From: Nigrospora sphaerica
Taxonomy: Eukaryota > Ascomycota > Sordariomycetes > Amphisphaeriales > Apiosporaceae
Direction: 5' to 3'
DNA: 64,000 nt
Assembly: GCA_018287875.1 (NCBI GenBank)
Contig: JAGVVL010000001.1
Location: forward strand, 2,046,001-2,110,000
This document shows positions 41,389-53,002 of this stretch, piece by piece (positions within the stretch are counted from its first letter, which is position 1; each line of letters begins with the position of its first letter). The notes beneath the pieces were generated by a model, which worked only from the letters and a program-made list of their open reading frames with translations, was not told the DNA's origin and searched no databases. The position numbers and the translations under genes are program-made.

Positions 41389-44238
41389 ACAGAGCCGCCC
41401 GGTTCCGTTGGCGGACAGCACTCGCACCGACGCAGACCCGAATACCAATGAACGGGCTTGGACTTAGTTGCAAGGTCACGGCACGACGTTGCGAGTGGAG
41501 GAAGCGGTGCCGCAGGCCGGGCAGCACAAATCAAGCTAAGTGGAGCGTCCAACTCTCCAAACGCCGGTCGGGTCTCACCTGCGTGCTTATCTTTTCTTTT
41601 TGTTTCTGTGTTTGCGGGGTTCTGGGATTGGTGATGATACCTCGAACGTTGCACGGCGTCGTCTGCATTTTGGGTAAGGGAAAAGGCATGCATGGGTTGA
41701 ATGGGAATACCTCGGGGGCGGGGGAACAACACCGGAAGGTGTATTTAAGGGGTTATCAAAAGGCCTGGGCGACACAGTGACGCACGACTATGTATCCACG
41801 GCCATGCTGTGGTGGCCGGTTGAGTCACGGTGAGTCCGGCACTCTGGGCGAGCTTTCAACGAGGACCACTATGGCCTGGCGCAAAAGATGAGGCAATGGG
41901 CGGGCGGAGGATCACGGCGATGCAGATTCTATCCAATGTACGACGGGCCTAGGCGGGCAAACATTCCAGAAGGTCCTTAAGCATGTCTCCGATTCCTTCC
42001 CGGCCAGGCAAGACTTACTACCATGGCCCCATGCATGAGCACAACAGCTGATCCCCTCTTTCATCTATACGCGGCCTAGCTTACGAAAGCCAGTGTGCAC
42101 AAGTACGTCCGCCCGTCAGCGTACAAGGGGGACCGGCTGCTGGCCCTCGGGCTATGCGCGGTGCGCCGAAGCGTAAGCTGTGCGACGGAGGGCCGCGGCA
42201 GTCGGCCGACGGCTCACGACTGGGCGGGCGGCAGCGACGAAGGGAAGCCCACATGTCGTCGCCCTTGCCCTGCTCACCCCCCGTCCCGGGGCCGCCCAGT
42301 GCCGGCGCGGGGGGAGGAGGGGGAAGGACTCGGGTCCTGCTCGAGAGGAGGGAAGGCTGAGGGAGGGCCTGTACCTCGTGAAGGGCGGGCGACGGGGGAT
42401 ACGGAGACGGGGCGAGAGAGAGACAAAAAGAGAGAGAAAAGGGGTGGGTGTCGAATTCGATCTGGCGGTATACGACAGGGCGTGCTGAAGGGAAAAGGAT
42501 AGCGAGTGAGAAGGAGGTGCGGTTTGGCGAGAGGCAATATTGATTGATAAGAAGTCGGGCTCGATCTATCCAGTGATGGCTCGCGCGTCCCGTCTTCCCG
42601 GCCGCCGCCGCCGCCCATTCGTTCGGCCGGTCGGTCGTAAGCCGCATGAATCCACTGCGTCGCCCATGGCGGGGAGGGCGTGTATGTGTGTGTAGGTGTG
42701 TAGGTGTTGGTTGGCCGGAAGGGCCATAATGACCGCGGTCGTCTGGCAAGTCGTCCACCCGGCTCCCCCCCAAACGTACATGTGTACATGAAGAGAAAAA
42801 AAGCAGACATTACTCGCAGTGCATGGTGCATCATGCGTTCGCCCCTTCGCCTCGTTTATTTCCCCACGCCGCCGCCCGGGCCCCGGACACTGGACCGACG
42901 ACGATGCCGATCCAAGCTGCCACTGAAAGCCCTCCCCCCCCGGGCGCGGAGCCATTCACGGGAAAGGAGGCGAGAGAGCTCTTGACGGAGGGCGGCGATA
43001 AGGGGTTCTCAAAGAAAAGCGTCCTAAGTCCGGGTCGGTACAGCCCGTCGACGACTCAGGGGACCCCGCGACAGAAAGAGGGGGAGTCGGGCGAGCGTCA
43101 TCCGTCCCCCAGGATGTAGTGCGCCTTGGCTTCCTGTTTTAGGCTTTCTCATTCCCACGGAGATTCCCAAAGAACCGGGAAGGGGGGACAGATCCCGACG
43201 AGATGTGCGTGTGTGTGTATACCTGTATATCTCATGGGCGCTGTCGTCGGGGGCTGGTTATGGGCTGTGCCCGGCTATCATCGCTTGGGGTTTGTTTCTA
43301 TTCTGGGAGCTCCTAACCCTTCCATCTCGCCCCCTCTTTCCCTACACCTCTCCGCATTGTCGGGATACGAAAGGGCGGGCCCAAGGTTTACAGCCTGCAG
43401 GCTGGGGGGAGGGAGGGTGGACGGGATACGATGCGACGAATCCCACCCCTCGATCTCCCCGATCCAGGTCACGCTCTGCGCTCTTCTGATTCACAACTTT
43501 TACATAGAACCTGTATACTATGCTCTCACCGGTCCTTGTATCACACACACGCACGCGCGCCACGCCCACACCCCCAAGGGGCAACGGCCAAATATTGCTG
43601 TCTCGCTCCCTTCCCCCCCTTTCCCCCCTTCCTCCCTCGCGCCACAGGGCGAACCTGCCACGCGCCTTTCCCGCCCAACGAAAAACGCCACGGAATATGG
43701 CGGCTGGGAGGGACGCCGCGAGATCTGGAAGCCTAGGACCGTGGAGTCGGGGGTCAGCCGGGGATGCTAACGTATGCGGCCTGACATTTGCCGCCTCGTC
43801 GTCGGTTTGTTTTGGGGTCCTGCCGCGCTCATTCGTCGTCATCGTAGCCGTGCCTTGTCATGACCCATCCCTGGCCCTGCTTCCCTTTCTCCCCTTGCGG
43901 TAGTTCGGCTGACATGAAAGTAGAGGTGTCTGTGTGGGTGTGGGTGCACTTGCTACACCCATAGAGACGCACGCTTCCCCTCCCTCAAATATATTTCACA
44001 TCAGATCCAGTTGCCTACTTGGGGTAAGAATCAAGTGTATAATATTGACTGGCTGTTTCCCATTCGTCAACAAGCATACGCACACGTGCACACGCGCACA
44101 CGCGGACTCGTGCACTCATACATACACACAATCCCTCCAGTCCATCATCACCACCACCACCACCAACCGCCCAAACCCCGCACAGCCGTGCCACACGCCG
44201 AACCCCCAATTTCCAACTACCACATTCCAGTTCTCCAT

Positions 44239-44266
<28 letters not shown>
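44239..44266 (+). repeat. (CA)14 microsatellite
   Basis: Fourteen uninterrupted CA units in non-coding DNA. Confidence 0.95.
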
Positions 44267-44269
<3 letters not shown>

Positions 44270-44405
44270 ATACCTCCCAAGCCCGCCCTCGAGGCCGCCC
44301 TCCCAATCCCTCACGCGATCGCATCACACAACAGACGAGTTCTTCGTCCCCTTTGTCGCAACCACCCCCCGAACGCGGGCACGCAATCCGAGAGACCCCA
44401 CCCAT

Positions 44406-44423
44406 CACACACACACACAAACA

Positions 44424-44462
<39 letters not shown>

Positions 44463-44520
44463 ACATACACACACAGACATACCTCACATACACACGGGAG
44501 AGAGGAAGAGAGAGAGAGAG
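44406..44520 (+). repeat. Compound (CA)n-(GA)n microsatellite
   Basis: CA-rich tract 44406-44475 (longest pure run 15 units, 44428-44457), followed by an interrupted AG tract ending at about 44520. Confidence 0.93.
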
Positions 44521-45309
44521 GGAGAGAGAAAGACATAACCACCTCCTCGGCCCCGGCTAACCGGCGTTATACCGGAGTAGTGAACATGGCCCCCTGCGCT
44601 CCTGCTGCTCGTCACTGCGTGTCTCTGGGCCCGGCCTGCCTGCATGCCTGTCTGTCTGTCTGGCGAGGGTGCGGGACGCAGGTTCCTTCCGGAAGGTGGG
44701 GCCCAAAGCGTATATAGACGGGCGCGGCCAGAAGTGCCCCTCGGGCGGAAGCCAAGCCACCTGGGTAGCGAGAGCTGTGAGCACGCTGTCTCAGACCGAC
44801 AGCACGCGTCCACCGGCCGGGTCCTGTGGCGCCCGGGGCCCATTGGTACGTAGGTAACCGGCAAGTAAAACGTGGAAGGGCAAGTTAGGTACACGAGCCG
44901 AGGCGGCGGGAGGCATAGATCTTATCTAAAGTATCCTGCCCGAAACCGAGCGATGGCCCTCACGTACCCGCCCGCCCGCCACTCTTTTCCCCCTTCCCCG
45001 GGGCCGACGCCGAAGGAAGAAGGAAGGAAAAAAAAAAACAGATCATCGCCCTTTTCCCTCCTACCGACCACCTCTTCCTCGCAAGCTTCATTGTCTTAGA
45101 TGCGCGGGCAGGGCCTGTGGGCCTTCTCCTCCTTCCATTCCTCAAGCGCTCTGTCGGGCCTGTCTGACGTAACACGGTTCGCAGCTGACGAGCATACTAC
45201 CACTCCGTACGGAAATGAGGCACGCCCGTAGGTTCGCAGCACAGCTCCTCCCCTGCGAGCGCGCGCATGCAGATGCAGATGCACCAGCGGCATTTCTTGC
45301 TTACCTAGG

Positions 45310-45333
45310 CAGCAGCAGCAGCAGCAGCAGCAG
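45310..45333 (+). repeat. (CAG)8 trinucleotide repeat
   Basis: Eight CAG units in non-coding DNA. Confidence 0.93.
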
Positions 45334-46385
45334 CATCGCCCCAATTGCCCACTAGGCCGTGTCCCCGCCCACGTCCGGCTTTCGCCCCGTGGCTCTCGTC
45401 GACGAGGCGCTCCGAAACTTGGGCTGTGTACCACCAATGGGGCGCACAAACCATCACGTCACACGTCGCTTACCGGAAAAGACAGAAGCAGAGCACAGGC
45501 AGAGACGACAAGAAGCAGTTCGTGGGTGCGCGTTCAGGTGTCCCTCACGCAGAAACCAGTTTTGTGCGGTCTGCCGGCTATGTAGCTACTACAATAAGCA
45601 ATGAGACCTGATAATCCGCAACGACGGATCCAGCCCCCCCCCACGGCCATAGCCCCAAATGCCGCCTGCTGAACCGCTGCACCGATTGCTGTTTTCGGTC
45701 CTGTCGCGCCCCTGTTGCTGTTCAGGGCGTTCATCAAGAGCCAGCTCGTCGTAAAATCCAAATAGCCTACCAACTGGGCGAAGCTCATTTTCATATCATC
45801 TGATTCATGGTCGTAAAACGGGTGCATCATCTCATCGTCCCTCCGCTTCCCTCTCGCCCCCAATTTCCATTCTCAAAAAATGACAAAACACCATTCTGCA
45901 GATCGGGGTGGTGAAACCAACCCCCTCTGCCCGTCCCTGTGCCCGGTCCCTCAAGATCGTTATACAAGAAGCTGGCGGCCAGACTGCGGCCCGTAGTATG
46001 TGTTCCCCAACCGCCCCGTTCGCCATGCAGGGCCAAGAAAAAAAAAGAGTAGGAGATAGATACCAATTGTAATTATCGGACAAAACCCAAGGAAACTCAA
46101 GCCAAAAGGACCAAATCAAAATGCTCAACTCGCTTGCTAAATTTCTCGACATGGACAAAGGAAAAGGTGGACGGGAAACAAGAAGGAAGTTGACAAGGAG
46201 GGGAGGGGGAAGGGGGCGTGGGTGGATTTCGTTATGCGTGAGCAAACATTTGTTCTGGTTGCGCTGCGAGCGTCGTAAACTGTATTGGGAGAAACGACAT
46301 TGGAAAAAAAAGGACATCAGAGAACGCTTCGTAGCTCCAAGAGGAGTTGCATTGTAGTCGTCAACTTTTCTTGCTTCGTAATTCG

Positions 46386-48248
46386 TCATGAGATGCCACC
46401 ATTGTTGGCGGCGTGGTCGTTGTTGGAACTGGCGTCGGCCATCATTCTCGCGAAATTCCGCACAACGTCCCGGGGGATCTGGTCCCAGAGAAGAGAGCGA
46501 GTGTAGACGTCCGATGCCGAGTGCTTGCCGTTGTTGCGCATAGCAGCGAGAGACTCGGCCAGGTTGCGGCGGCCCTGGCTGGTCGAGCGAATGGGGGCGC
46601 TCTGCATGAAATCCTGCGACGTGGCGCCGTTGTACTGTGCCGCCGTCATGGAGAAGATCTGCTCGTTGGTCTGGTCGGCCGTGGGCTGCGTCAGTGAGTC
46701 GCTGAGTTCGCCCAGCATCGACGGCGCGATGCCGCCCATGCCGTTACCCTGCAGGTCCATGGGTGCCGCCGTGGACCAGCTGGCACCCGAGGGTTGAGGG
46801 GCGGCAGCGGCCGAGACAACGCCCGAACCCTGCGCAACGCCGGCGTCCTTGAAGACGTTCTGTAGCAGCGTGGCCGAAGCCTCGCGCATGTCTTCCGAGA
46901 CACGCGGGAGGCTCGGCGTCGAGCGGTTCGACAGGACGAAGGCGCCCACCAAGAAGAGCATGAAGAGCAGGCCGCCCTGAGTAGAAGGCTTTTCGACCTC
47001 CTCGGGCAGGCTGACTTCGGTCTTCTTGGCAGGAACCATCTGGACCTCCTGGTTGACGTCCTGCTCCATGGGGTACTCGCCCATGAAGCCCATGTTCTCC
47101 CAGGAGCCGTCCATGGCCATGCCGTCCATGTCGCCAAACGAGTTGGCAAAGCCGCCGCTGGGGGCCGCACCGTTGGCGTTGCTCTCCAGCTTCTGCACGT
47201 GGTCCGTCAGGACGCTGACCTTCTTGCGCAGCTCGCCCGTCTCGATGGTATGCGACTGAATCATCTCCTCCTTCTCCATCTGAAGAGTCTCAATGTGGTT
47301 CTGGGCGAATTCACGTTCGCGCATGAGCTGCTCGAGTCGCATGTTGAGCTGGTTGACCTCGTCCTCCAGGTTGGTGATGACGACCGTGTACTGCTTCTTC
47401 TCGTCCTCGAGGCGCTCAGTGTGCATCTTCTTGCGTTGCCGCGAGTCCAGGGCGGCCTGGCGATTCCTCAAGAGACGCTTCTGCTGCTTCAGCTCCTTGA
47501 TCTCCTGCTCGTCTGTTGACTGGGAGATCAGGTAGTCGATGTTGCTGAGGTTACGCTCGGCAGGGATGTCGAAGCGTGCGTTCTTTTTCCTGATGCCGTC
47601 GCCGCGGCGCAGCTCGTTGTGCGACCGAATGAGGGGGCTCTCAGGACGCATTTTGCGAACCATGGAGGGGTTCTTGAGGTCGTGGTCCATCCAATCCTTG
47701 TGGGGCGACGTGGGTATCGAATGGCTGTTGTTCCCTACCGTCTGGAACAGCGGTACTTGGCCACTCTGGGTGCCGAAGGCGGCCTGCATGTGCATGGAGC
47801 GCTGGAAGACGGCGGCGTTGCCGTCGTAGTCGGCGGGCAGGCCGTCAAACTGCGGCAGCGGGGTGCACGTGCCTGAGGCCTGGCCGAGCGACCACGGTCC
47901 GTGCGAAGCGTACGTCTGAGTGTGATCCATCCGCATGAAGGGGTTGTTGTTGCTGTTGCTGTTGTCGGGCGGCAGAAACGGGTTGTTTGAGGGCACCGAC
48001 TGCATGTCGACCGACTGCCAGTCCTCCGTCTTGGGCGAAAACAGCGTGGATGAAACGGCAAACGAGTCCCGGCGGCTGTTGGCCATGGGAGGCGACATTT
48101 CCAGACCCGAGTCTATGCCGCTGTGGTCCAACACCGTCTCGTCCAGAATGGCATTGTCCTCGTCCTCGAAGTACTTTTGGGCATGTGCCGTATCGACTGT
48201 CAGAGGATTCGGTTTGAAGTAAACCGGCATCTGGTAAGCGGTGGCCAT
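46386..48248 (-). CDS. flbB: bZIP transcription factor, FlbB-type conidiation regulator
   Basis: A single exon of 620 residues; the ATG at 48248 opens a frame conserved from MATAYQMPVYFKPN onward. The basic region RLLRNRQAALDSRQRKK is at 258-274, matching the bZIP signature N-x-x-A-A-x-x-S-R, and a long heptad-repeat coiled coil extends to about 355. A hydrophobic stretch at about 425-440 (GGLLFMLFLVGAFVLSN) looks like a membrane segment. Conserved C-terminal blocks SEDMREASATLLQNVFKDAG and RSLLWDQIPRDVVRNFARMM follow. These features fit FlbB, which in Aspergillus nidulans acts at the hyphal tip and nucleus upstream of brlA to trigger conidiation. Symbol assignment rests on recalled family sequence, so it is likely rather than certain. 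The gene is flanked by unusually long non-coding DNA on both sides. Confidence 0.82.
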   Translation of the reverse strand: MATAYQMPVYFKPNPLTVDTAHAQKYFEDEDNAILDETVLDHSGIDSGLEMSPPMANSRRDSFAVSSTLFSPKTEDWQSVDMQSVPSNNPFLPPDNSNSNNNPFMRMDHTQTYASHGPWSLGQASGTCTPLPQFDGLPADYDGNAAVFQRSMHMQAAFGTQSGQVPLFQTVGNNSHSIPTSPHKDWMDHDLKNPSMVRKMRPESPLIRSHNELRRGDGIRKKNARFDIPAERNLSNIDYLISQSTDEQEIKELKQQKRLLRNRQAALDSRQRKKMHTERLEDEKKQYTVVITNLEDEVNQLNMRLEQLMREREFAQNHIETLQMEKEEMIQSHTIETGELRKKVSVLTDHVQKLESNANGAAPSGGFANSFGDMDGMAMDGSWENMGFMGEYPMEQDVNQEVQMVPAKKTEVSLPEEVEKPSTQGGLLFMLFLVGAFVLSNRSTPSLPRVSEDMREASATLLQNVFKDAGVAQGSGVVSAAAAPQPSGASWSTAAPMDLQGNGMGGIAPSMLGELSDSLTQPTADQTNEQIFSMTAAQYNGATSQDFMQSAPIRSTSQGRRNLAESLAAMRNNGKHSASDVYTRSLLWDQIPRDVVRNFARMMADASSNNDHAANNGGIS

Positions 48249-49237
48249 TGCGAGGCCTGTGTGGGGGGGTTTTGTCCGAGAAGAAGCTCCCGAACTGTGC
48301 GGAGTATAGCCCGGATAACGAAGAGTATAAGGGCCTATGCTGTATTAGTGGCACTGCGGGCGGGCGGGTGTGTGTGAGAGTGTGTGTGTGCGAGTGTGTA
48401 GGTGAGTGTGAGTGTGTGCGTGCGCCTGTGGCCAAAAGCAAGAGGAAGCGTGAATGACGTGCTCGTCTCTGTCCGACAGAACCCCTCGTGGTAGGTTTTG
48501 GTCCGGGGATGGCTAAAGAAATAGGTGTCTGACTGGGACTATGCAAGACTGTGCTCGCAGAGTCTCCGGGGGGGTGCGGTTGTGATGGGAGGCAGGATAA
48601 GGTGTAGTGATAAGAGGTTGGCAGAGAAGTAACTTTTGGTGGGGGGGAAGGGACGGGCGGGTTGACACGGCGGGAAAACCGGGAAGGGTTTTATTCTCTA
48701 CCTCGCATCGGGAGCAGAGATGGGAGGGGGGAGAGGGGGGTTGATGCGTGGGTGGCAGGCTGGAGGGACGGGACGGCGAGACTTACACTCTTCGGACGGG
48801 ACCTGTGTCCAGGAAAGAAGCGCAGCGGCAAACTCTGAGGGGAGGGGAAAGTAAAACAAAGAAGGATGAAGGATCTCAGACAGTTCGAGCCGTACTGCAA
48901 GAGGGCAAAGGCAGGGCTGGGGAGGGGAATAGAGAGTGAGAAGAGGTTATGGAATTGTAAGTGAGTAAAGTATGTAGCAGTAGTCGCTAGCTTTCAAGAT
49001 GGGGGCGGACTTGCCGGGCTGGGGCAGCAGCAGTCTTGTACTTAAGGATGGGTCAAGCTGGATGGGAGCACACTTAGTCAAAATCAGCCAAGGCAACCCA
49101 CCAAAGCGAGCATCCATGAAAGACCAGGGACCTTCCGGCCGGCCGTCGGGTTAGGTAGGTCAGGACCTGGTCTTGGTCTCGTCCGGTCTGGTTTTCCTCG
49201 ACTCCCACTCCCGGCTCTCTCTCGCGCCAGGGCCCCA

Positions 49238-49297
49238 GGATAGGATAGGATGGGAAGGGTGGGTGGGTGGATGGGATGGGATGGGGATAGGATGGGT
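49238..49297 (+). repeat. G-rich GGATGGG/GGTGGGT array, possible G-quadruplex
   Basis: About 60 bp composed of GGATA, GGATGGG and GGGTGGGTGGGT units, with many GGG runs separated by 1-4 nt on the plus strand. This pattern could fold as a G-quadruplex. It lies about 1 kb upstream of flbB. Confidence 0.75.
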
Positions 49298-49498
49298 GCT
49301 CGCTACGGATGCGGTTAATGCTCTCTCGAAACGGGGACGGGCGGCGCTCTCTCTGGCGGGCGAGGGCGAGGGCGAGGTATCCTCGTACCTCCTCCCCTAC
49401 CCTTCCTCCCCTGGTGCTGCCCAGAAGACCCATCCTGGGCCATCTGCCTAGGCCTTTTCTTACATACGGACTCTCCTACCATCATGAACTTGCGACCG

Positions 49499-49528
49499 GA
49501 GCCTGAGCCCGAGCCCGAGCCCGAGCCT
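49499..49528 (+). repeat. (GAGCCY)5 hexanucleotide repeat
   Basis: Five tandem GAGCCC/GAGCCT units. The reverse-complement motif occurs as a three-unit repeat at 53990-54010. Confidence 0.9.
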
Positions 49529-50494
49529 GTGGTCGTTGGGACGGAAACGGGATCAGACGGGTCACAATCTGCTGCCCTTTCCGCCTGTCTGCCATCCCAT
49601 CCCAACCCACGGCCGGGGGCTGATGCCATCCAGGGTGGCCGTAAATGGTGCATGGTGTATAGCTAATAGGCAGATGTAGGGTAATGGATTCGCAGTTACT
49701 TACCTCTTAGGTAAGTAAGGCAGTGGGGCAGCAGAGCCCGCCCGCGAGACCTCCGTGCGACGAACCGGGGACGTTTTGCTAGCACAGCGAGTGGGTATTG
49801 GATGCTTGAGTGCGTGCACGATGTACAGTATGTGTGCGTGTGGGAGGGAGGGGCGTGACTGTGGACTTGGCCGACGGTATAGATCTACGTTACCGTAATC
49901 TTCTTCGCCTCAACGGCCGGCCAGGTTTGGTAGCTCTGCCTCGGCCAGCCCATGATGCGAGTGTGTAGCAGGCAGCTCTGGATGTACACTGGACATCCAA
50001 TCGGCGACTGGGCCCCAGAACACCATGAAGAGGACACAAGAGATCAGGTTGTAAGGTACCTTCGGGCGGCGACCGCACCGTCGAGGCACGGCCAGCCATG
50101 CCGTCCTATCCCATCTCCTGTCGTGTCCCACGGGACCTCTCACAACGCCCCGAGCCAGACGACAGGGCCGTCACTCTCTCCCCGCGCCTCCGTTCCAGCT
50201 CGGCAAGTACGTAAGCTCGTTAAGCGCAGCAGCGACGGGCCCTCGCCGTCGATGGATCCGATACATGCATGCAGGAGCGCGGCGATGGGGACCGCGAGCA
50301 GTGGATGGATCTGAGACGGGGTGCGGTGGTGAGGCTCAGTCTCCTCCCAGCTGACTGCAGGTCGACGAGCAGGATGGGCGCTATAATGCAATGGGCCACA
50401 TAGTCCAGGCGGCCCTAGCTGAGCAAGGGCGCAGGCGGGCGGGCGGGTTGGCATGAGCTGGAGTGAGCTGGTGTTGCTGGGCTGTTGGCGTACC

Positions 50495-50510
50495 GGGGGG
50501 GGGGGGGGGG
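50495..50510 (+). repeat. G(16) homopolymer
   Basis: Sixteen consecutive G bases; true length may be uncertain from sequencing. Confidence 0.9.
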
Positions 50511-52967
50511 TTAGTGCTTGAGGGGAGGAGGGGACGGCGAGACAAACACACTCTCGCACTCTATCGCTCGCTCGCTTGCTCGCTCGTTCACGCCCTTACC
50601 GCGGGAGCCGTCGCGACTGGCCGGATCCTACCCAAACGTGATGAGACGATGCTAGGCCGACGGTGCCGGGAGTCCACGCAAGCCCGCCGGCCAGCACGTA
50701 GCTACATACACATCCATGGTTGCTTGCGCATACAATCCATACCTACGTACATAAGTACGTATAGGAGGTCGGATGTACATGTCCATGTACACGGGATACC
50801 CAGTGGCGGGCACCAGGGCTTTCCCAAAACGGTTGCCAGAGGTGCTAACGGTTTCCGGTTCTAGGTAGGGCATGGGAAGGGAAGGGGAGGGGAGGAAGGA
50901 TTGGATGTATGTAGCAGACCCGAGACGAGACCTGCTCTGCCGACCAGACAGAGCGGCGTCAGCCCTGCCGAGCAGGTTGGGCATCAAGACCGTTGGCAGG
51001 TTGGGTGCGGTTGCGACCTAAAGTCCTAAGCCCATGCACGCAAAAGCCACCCATGGGCATGGCGGCGCTCGCACCTGCGGACAGCCACTGGAAGCCGTCT
51101 CGAGCTTCCTATTGCTCCGTCACCCGTGGGGTCATCATGATCGCTACCAGGTATCGGCGCACCCAGCTGGGCCTTTGCTGCAAATAGAGCTTGCCCGTAC
51201 GGCGGTCTGCCCGTTGCTCACGCCTGAGTGGTGGCTTTCGAGGGAATCCCCCCTTCCTCCTCCCCCTCGCGACGTCGTCCCCGAGGGCACCCCCAAAAAG
51301 GGTAACAACACTCTCGCGCGCCCTCGTGGGAGGGAGGGCTTGGGTCGCGATGGGATGTGATGAGATGGAAAAAGGGCTTGCCCTCGGGGGCACCCTGGTG
51401 ACCCGTGACAGGCGGACACTAGGCTTGGGTGAGGGCAATGCGAAAAGGGCCAACAGCCTCCCGGAAGACTTTCCGGGCGCAGGTACACGCGCAAGTCGGG
51501 CAATGACGAAGGGTGATGATGAGTGCCTGCTTGCACTATACCAACGACCACCCTCGCATTGGACATCCATCAGATCAGAACCATCGGTCCTCGTCACATG
51601 AAGACCACCCCCGGCCTACCAGATGACTCCCAACTGTGTTTCATACTGGCCGTGGGCGACTCAGATGGCCGTTTGGTGCGCTTCTTTGCGCGCCCGGGCA
51701 GGATGCGCAGTTCGAGGCGCGCCAAGCCCGCGTCACCGTATCGATGGCGGTTTTTGGGGGGGGAGGGGGAAGGGGCATTCCATCTTCCGTCTCTTTACTG
51801 TCGGGCTGCCAGGTCGGCGTCGCCCGGCATCACCCCATGGCCGCTCTGCTTGCTGCATAGATTCGTCAGGTCAATGCACCTCCTTGCGGCGACTTGCTTA
51901 CCTGGGTGCTTACCTCAGTGTTTGTCTTCTCGGTGCAAACGGTACGAGACTGTACCTAAAGAGGCATGCAAGGCGGGCGTGTGTGGAAGCTGTCCATGGC
52001 ATGCTATACAGGTGGGATGCATGTCGTCGGCGCGTACATACGTAGGTACCTGGCCAGGCCATACGGATATTCCCCCTCAATCAATTGAAGGCTCGTGCAA
52101 AGAGGGCGACCGTCCCTTTCCCCCGTGCCACCTGTCGTCCACTGGTTATCTCGGGACGGGCGGGCACACCACCTTGTCAGCCCGATCAATGATGCGAGAC
52201 CGGGACTGGAGGCGATCTCTGAACCCTGCTAAATCCCGATCTCCCTGCCTGCCTGCAACTCTCACCGTTCCCCCATGCTTCCATGCGGTTTCTATCCGTG
52301 GTTCTTCCGCCCGATTTGCGCAATCCAGGGTCGGGTCGGTCATCAGGCAAGCTCGCACGCACACTTTTCCTGCACCAAGCAGGAAAAACAAGTCTCCTCC
52401 GACGGGCCGGGGAAACGGTGGACGGCCAGCCCCGTCTCTCCGTCCAAGACGGCATAGACCCATGCGCACGAAAGCACGGCACTTTTCTGTACTGCACAGT
52501 ACGGCAGCAAGACAACACCACTCATTGGCATGGCTCCTGGCTCGCTGGGGCACACAGTACGTACAACTACGGGGAAGGCTGAAGATCGGCTCCAGTATGA
52601 GCATCAGCACGGACAACGGGGCCCATTTTCCTCGCTAGGCTCTGTTTGATGATAGAGGGCCCGCTCAGCGCTTCGGAGGGCAAGGGTCCTAGTCTGACCG
52701 ACAATCATGGAACGAGAAAAGAAGTTCGGACAATCAAGGCTATCCCGACCTCAGCACGACGATTTTCAAGACCGGACCTGACAGGCAGGACAGGAACGCG
52801 CAGCTAGTGGGCAGCCGTCGAGGGGGCCCTGGTCACCGCGTAATGATTACCGTAATGCCCTTTCTAGTCTCCCCCACGGCAGACGGCAAGCGGCCCAGAA
52901 GCACGCGCGCGCTCGCGGGGCCTCGACTGGGAAAGGACGCAAGCGGAAACGGAGAGGCGGAGAGCAG

Positions 52968-52969
<2 letters not shown>

Positions 52970-53000
<31 letters not shown>
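52970..53000 (+). repeat. (GA)15 microsatellite
   Basis: An uninterrupted GA/AG tract of 31 bp in non-coding DNA. Confidence 0.95.

Positions 53001-53002
<2 letters not shown>

Larger units (their letters stand above)
41389..46385. other. 5-kb gene-free convergent region with microsatellites
   Basis: It lies between the stops of the Sel1-repeat gene (+) and flbB (-). No conserved protein was found in any frame. It holds CA, GA and CAG simple repeats (listed separately) and pyrimidine-rich tracts. A long non-coding transcript is possible but cannot be seen from sequence. Confidence 0.5.

Noticed and set aside
51523..52638. 371-residue plus-strand open frame in the flbB upstream gap
   Set aside because: Composition is random-like and no segment resembles a known family; overlapping frames on both strands are equally open.
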